A stretch of 5,996 nucleotides of DNA from Rhodospirillales bacterium. GTDB taxonomy: Bacteria; Pseudomonadota; Alphaproteobacteria; Acetobacterales; Acetobacteraceae. The stretch is taken from assembly GCA_015654825.1 (NCBI GenBank), contig JAATGE010000637.1:1-5996 (forward strand), in the 5' to 3' direction. Below are positions 5,399 through 5,996 of this stretch, piece after piece. A program made the position numbers and the translations under genes. A model generated the notes under the pieces. The model saw only the letters and a list, made by a program, of their open reading frames with translations. It did not search any database and was not told the origin of the DNA. The first letter of the stretch is position 1. Every line of letters starts with the position of its first letter.

Positions 5399-5996
5399 AT
5401 GACCGACCCGGACGCCGACGCCCGTCGCGCGCTGCGCCAGCACCGGGCATTTGCCACGCTGCTGCTGCTGATCATGGCGGCAGCGACAATCGGGTGCTAC
5501 GCGCTGCCGCCCGGTTACTGGACCGATCTGCTGCAGGCAGCCGCGAAAGCAGGTTTCGTCGGCGGCCTGGCGGACTGGTTCGCGGTGACCGCGCTGTTTC
5601 GTCATCCGCTCGGCCTGCCCATTCCGCACACCGCCATCATTCCGCGCGAAAAAGCGCGCCTGGGGCTGGCGCTTGGGCGCTTCGTCAGCCGGCACGTCAT
5701 GAACCGCGACGAGGTGACGCGGCTGATGGCGCGCTTCGATGTCGGCACGTTCGCCAAAAGACTGCTGAACGATCCGGAAATCGTTACACCGATGGCACGC
5801 GCAATGGCCGGCATGGTGCCGCGGCTGCTGGCCAGCGTGGAAGACGGGCGGGCGCGGCGGACGTTGGCGCGGCTGGTGCCCCGCATGGTCGGCGGACCGG
5901 AGGCGGGACGGGTCGTCGCGCGCGCGCTGCGCGGCCTGGTGGAGGGCGGGCGGCACCACGAGGTGCTGGCCTTTGTCCTCGAAAGGCTGCGCGAGG
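5399..5996 (+). CDS. DUF445 family membrane protein (partial, C-terminus beyond window)
   Basis: This is the N-terminal 199 residues of a DUF445 (YjiN-like) protein, a family of inner-membrane proteins of unknown function. After a short charged N-terminus, a hydrophobic segment spans about 17-36. A second apolar stretch (47-67) carries the family hallmark GGLADWFAVTALFRHPLG (55-72), followed by LPIPHTAIIPR (73-83). The remainder is helical and rich in Arg and Leu (for example LGRFVSRHVMNRDEV), as expected for the long cytoplasmic or periplasmic helical region. No stop occurs before the window end; full-length members usually exceed 400 residues. The ATG lies only three bases after the RidA-like stop, and AGGGG (5394-5398) touches it with no spacer, so initiation probably relies on coupling. 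The antisense strand here is also open, but only as a GC-rich shadow. Confidence 0.93.
   Translation, partial: MTDPDADARRALRQHRAFATLLLLIMAAATIGCYALPPGYWTDLLQAAAKAGFVGGLADWFAVTALFRHPLGLPIPHTAIIPREKARLGLALGRFVSRHVMNRDEVTRLMARFDVGTFAKRLLNDPEIVTPMARAMAGMVPRLLASVEDGRARRTLARLVPRMVGGPEAGRVVARALRGLVEGGRHHEVLAFVLERLRE

Noticed and set aside
4835..5959. Long minus-strand open frame of 374 codons opposite the RidA-like and DUF445 genes
   Set aside because: Its translation is low-complexity and rich in Arg, His, Gln and Pro with no family motif, while the plus strand encodes two recognisable proteins with intact signatures. It is a GC-driven shadow.

Overview
The window is GC-rich DNA with densely packed, head-to-tail genes. 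It looks like an ordinary chromosomal segment of an alphaproteobacterium. The gene order dapF-mtaB-ftsY, the stand-alone PurS, the RidA-like and DUF445 proteins, and the DapF motif ACGNATRC all fit that class. An Acetobacteraceae/Rhodospirillales-like source is my best guess, but it is inferred from gene order and composition, not from a phylogenetic marker.

Left part (1-2648, minus strand): a three-gene run reads right to left. dapF (diaminopimelate epimerase, lysine/peptidoglycan precursor synthesis) overlaps mtaB (methylthiotransferase for t6A37 of tRNA) by an ATGA. mtaB overlaps ftsY (signal recognition particle receptor) by one base, in TGATG. ftsY leaves the window at position 1, with its GTPase domain only partly present.

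Middle (2649-3662): an 84-base divergent spacer separates dapF from a plus-strand NRDE/TANGO2-family gene. The spacer has a 7-bp inverted repeat and no Shine-Dalgarno sequence on either side. After the NRDE gene comes a 219-base intergenic region. It holds two GC-rich hairpins, probably terminator or intergenic-repeat material, then a TATA-like palindrome and a good ribosome binding site leading into purC.

Right part (3663-5996, plus strand): five tightly spaced genes probably form one operon. purC and purS act in de novo purine synthesis and overlap by GTGA. purS overlaps, again by GTGA, a small secreted four-cysteine protein of the Rap1a/Tai immunity type. A RidA-family protein lacking the canonical catalytic arginine follows, then a DUF445 membrane protein that is cut by the window end. 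purQ, the usual partner of purS, is not next to it.

I found no RNA genes, mobile elements, CRISPR arrays, or anything that amounts to a new system. The most thought-provoking item is the purC-purS-[Rap1a-like]-[RidA-like]-[DUF445] arrangement. It translationally couples a putative periplasmic 'immunity-type' protein to purine enzymes with no toxin or type VI secretion gene in sight.
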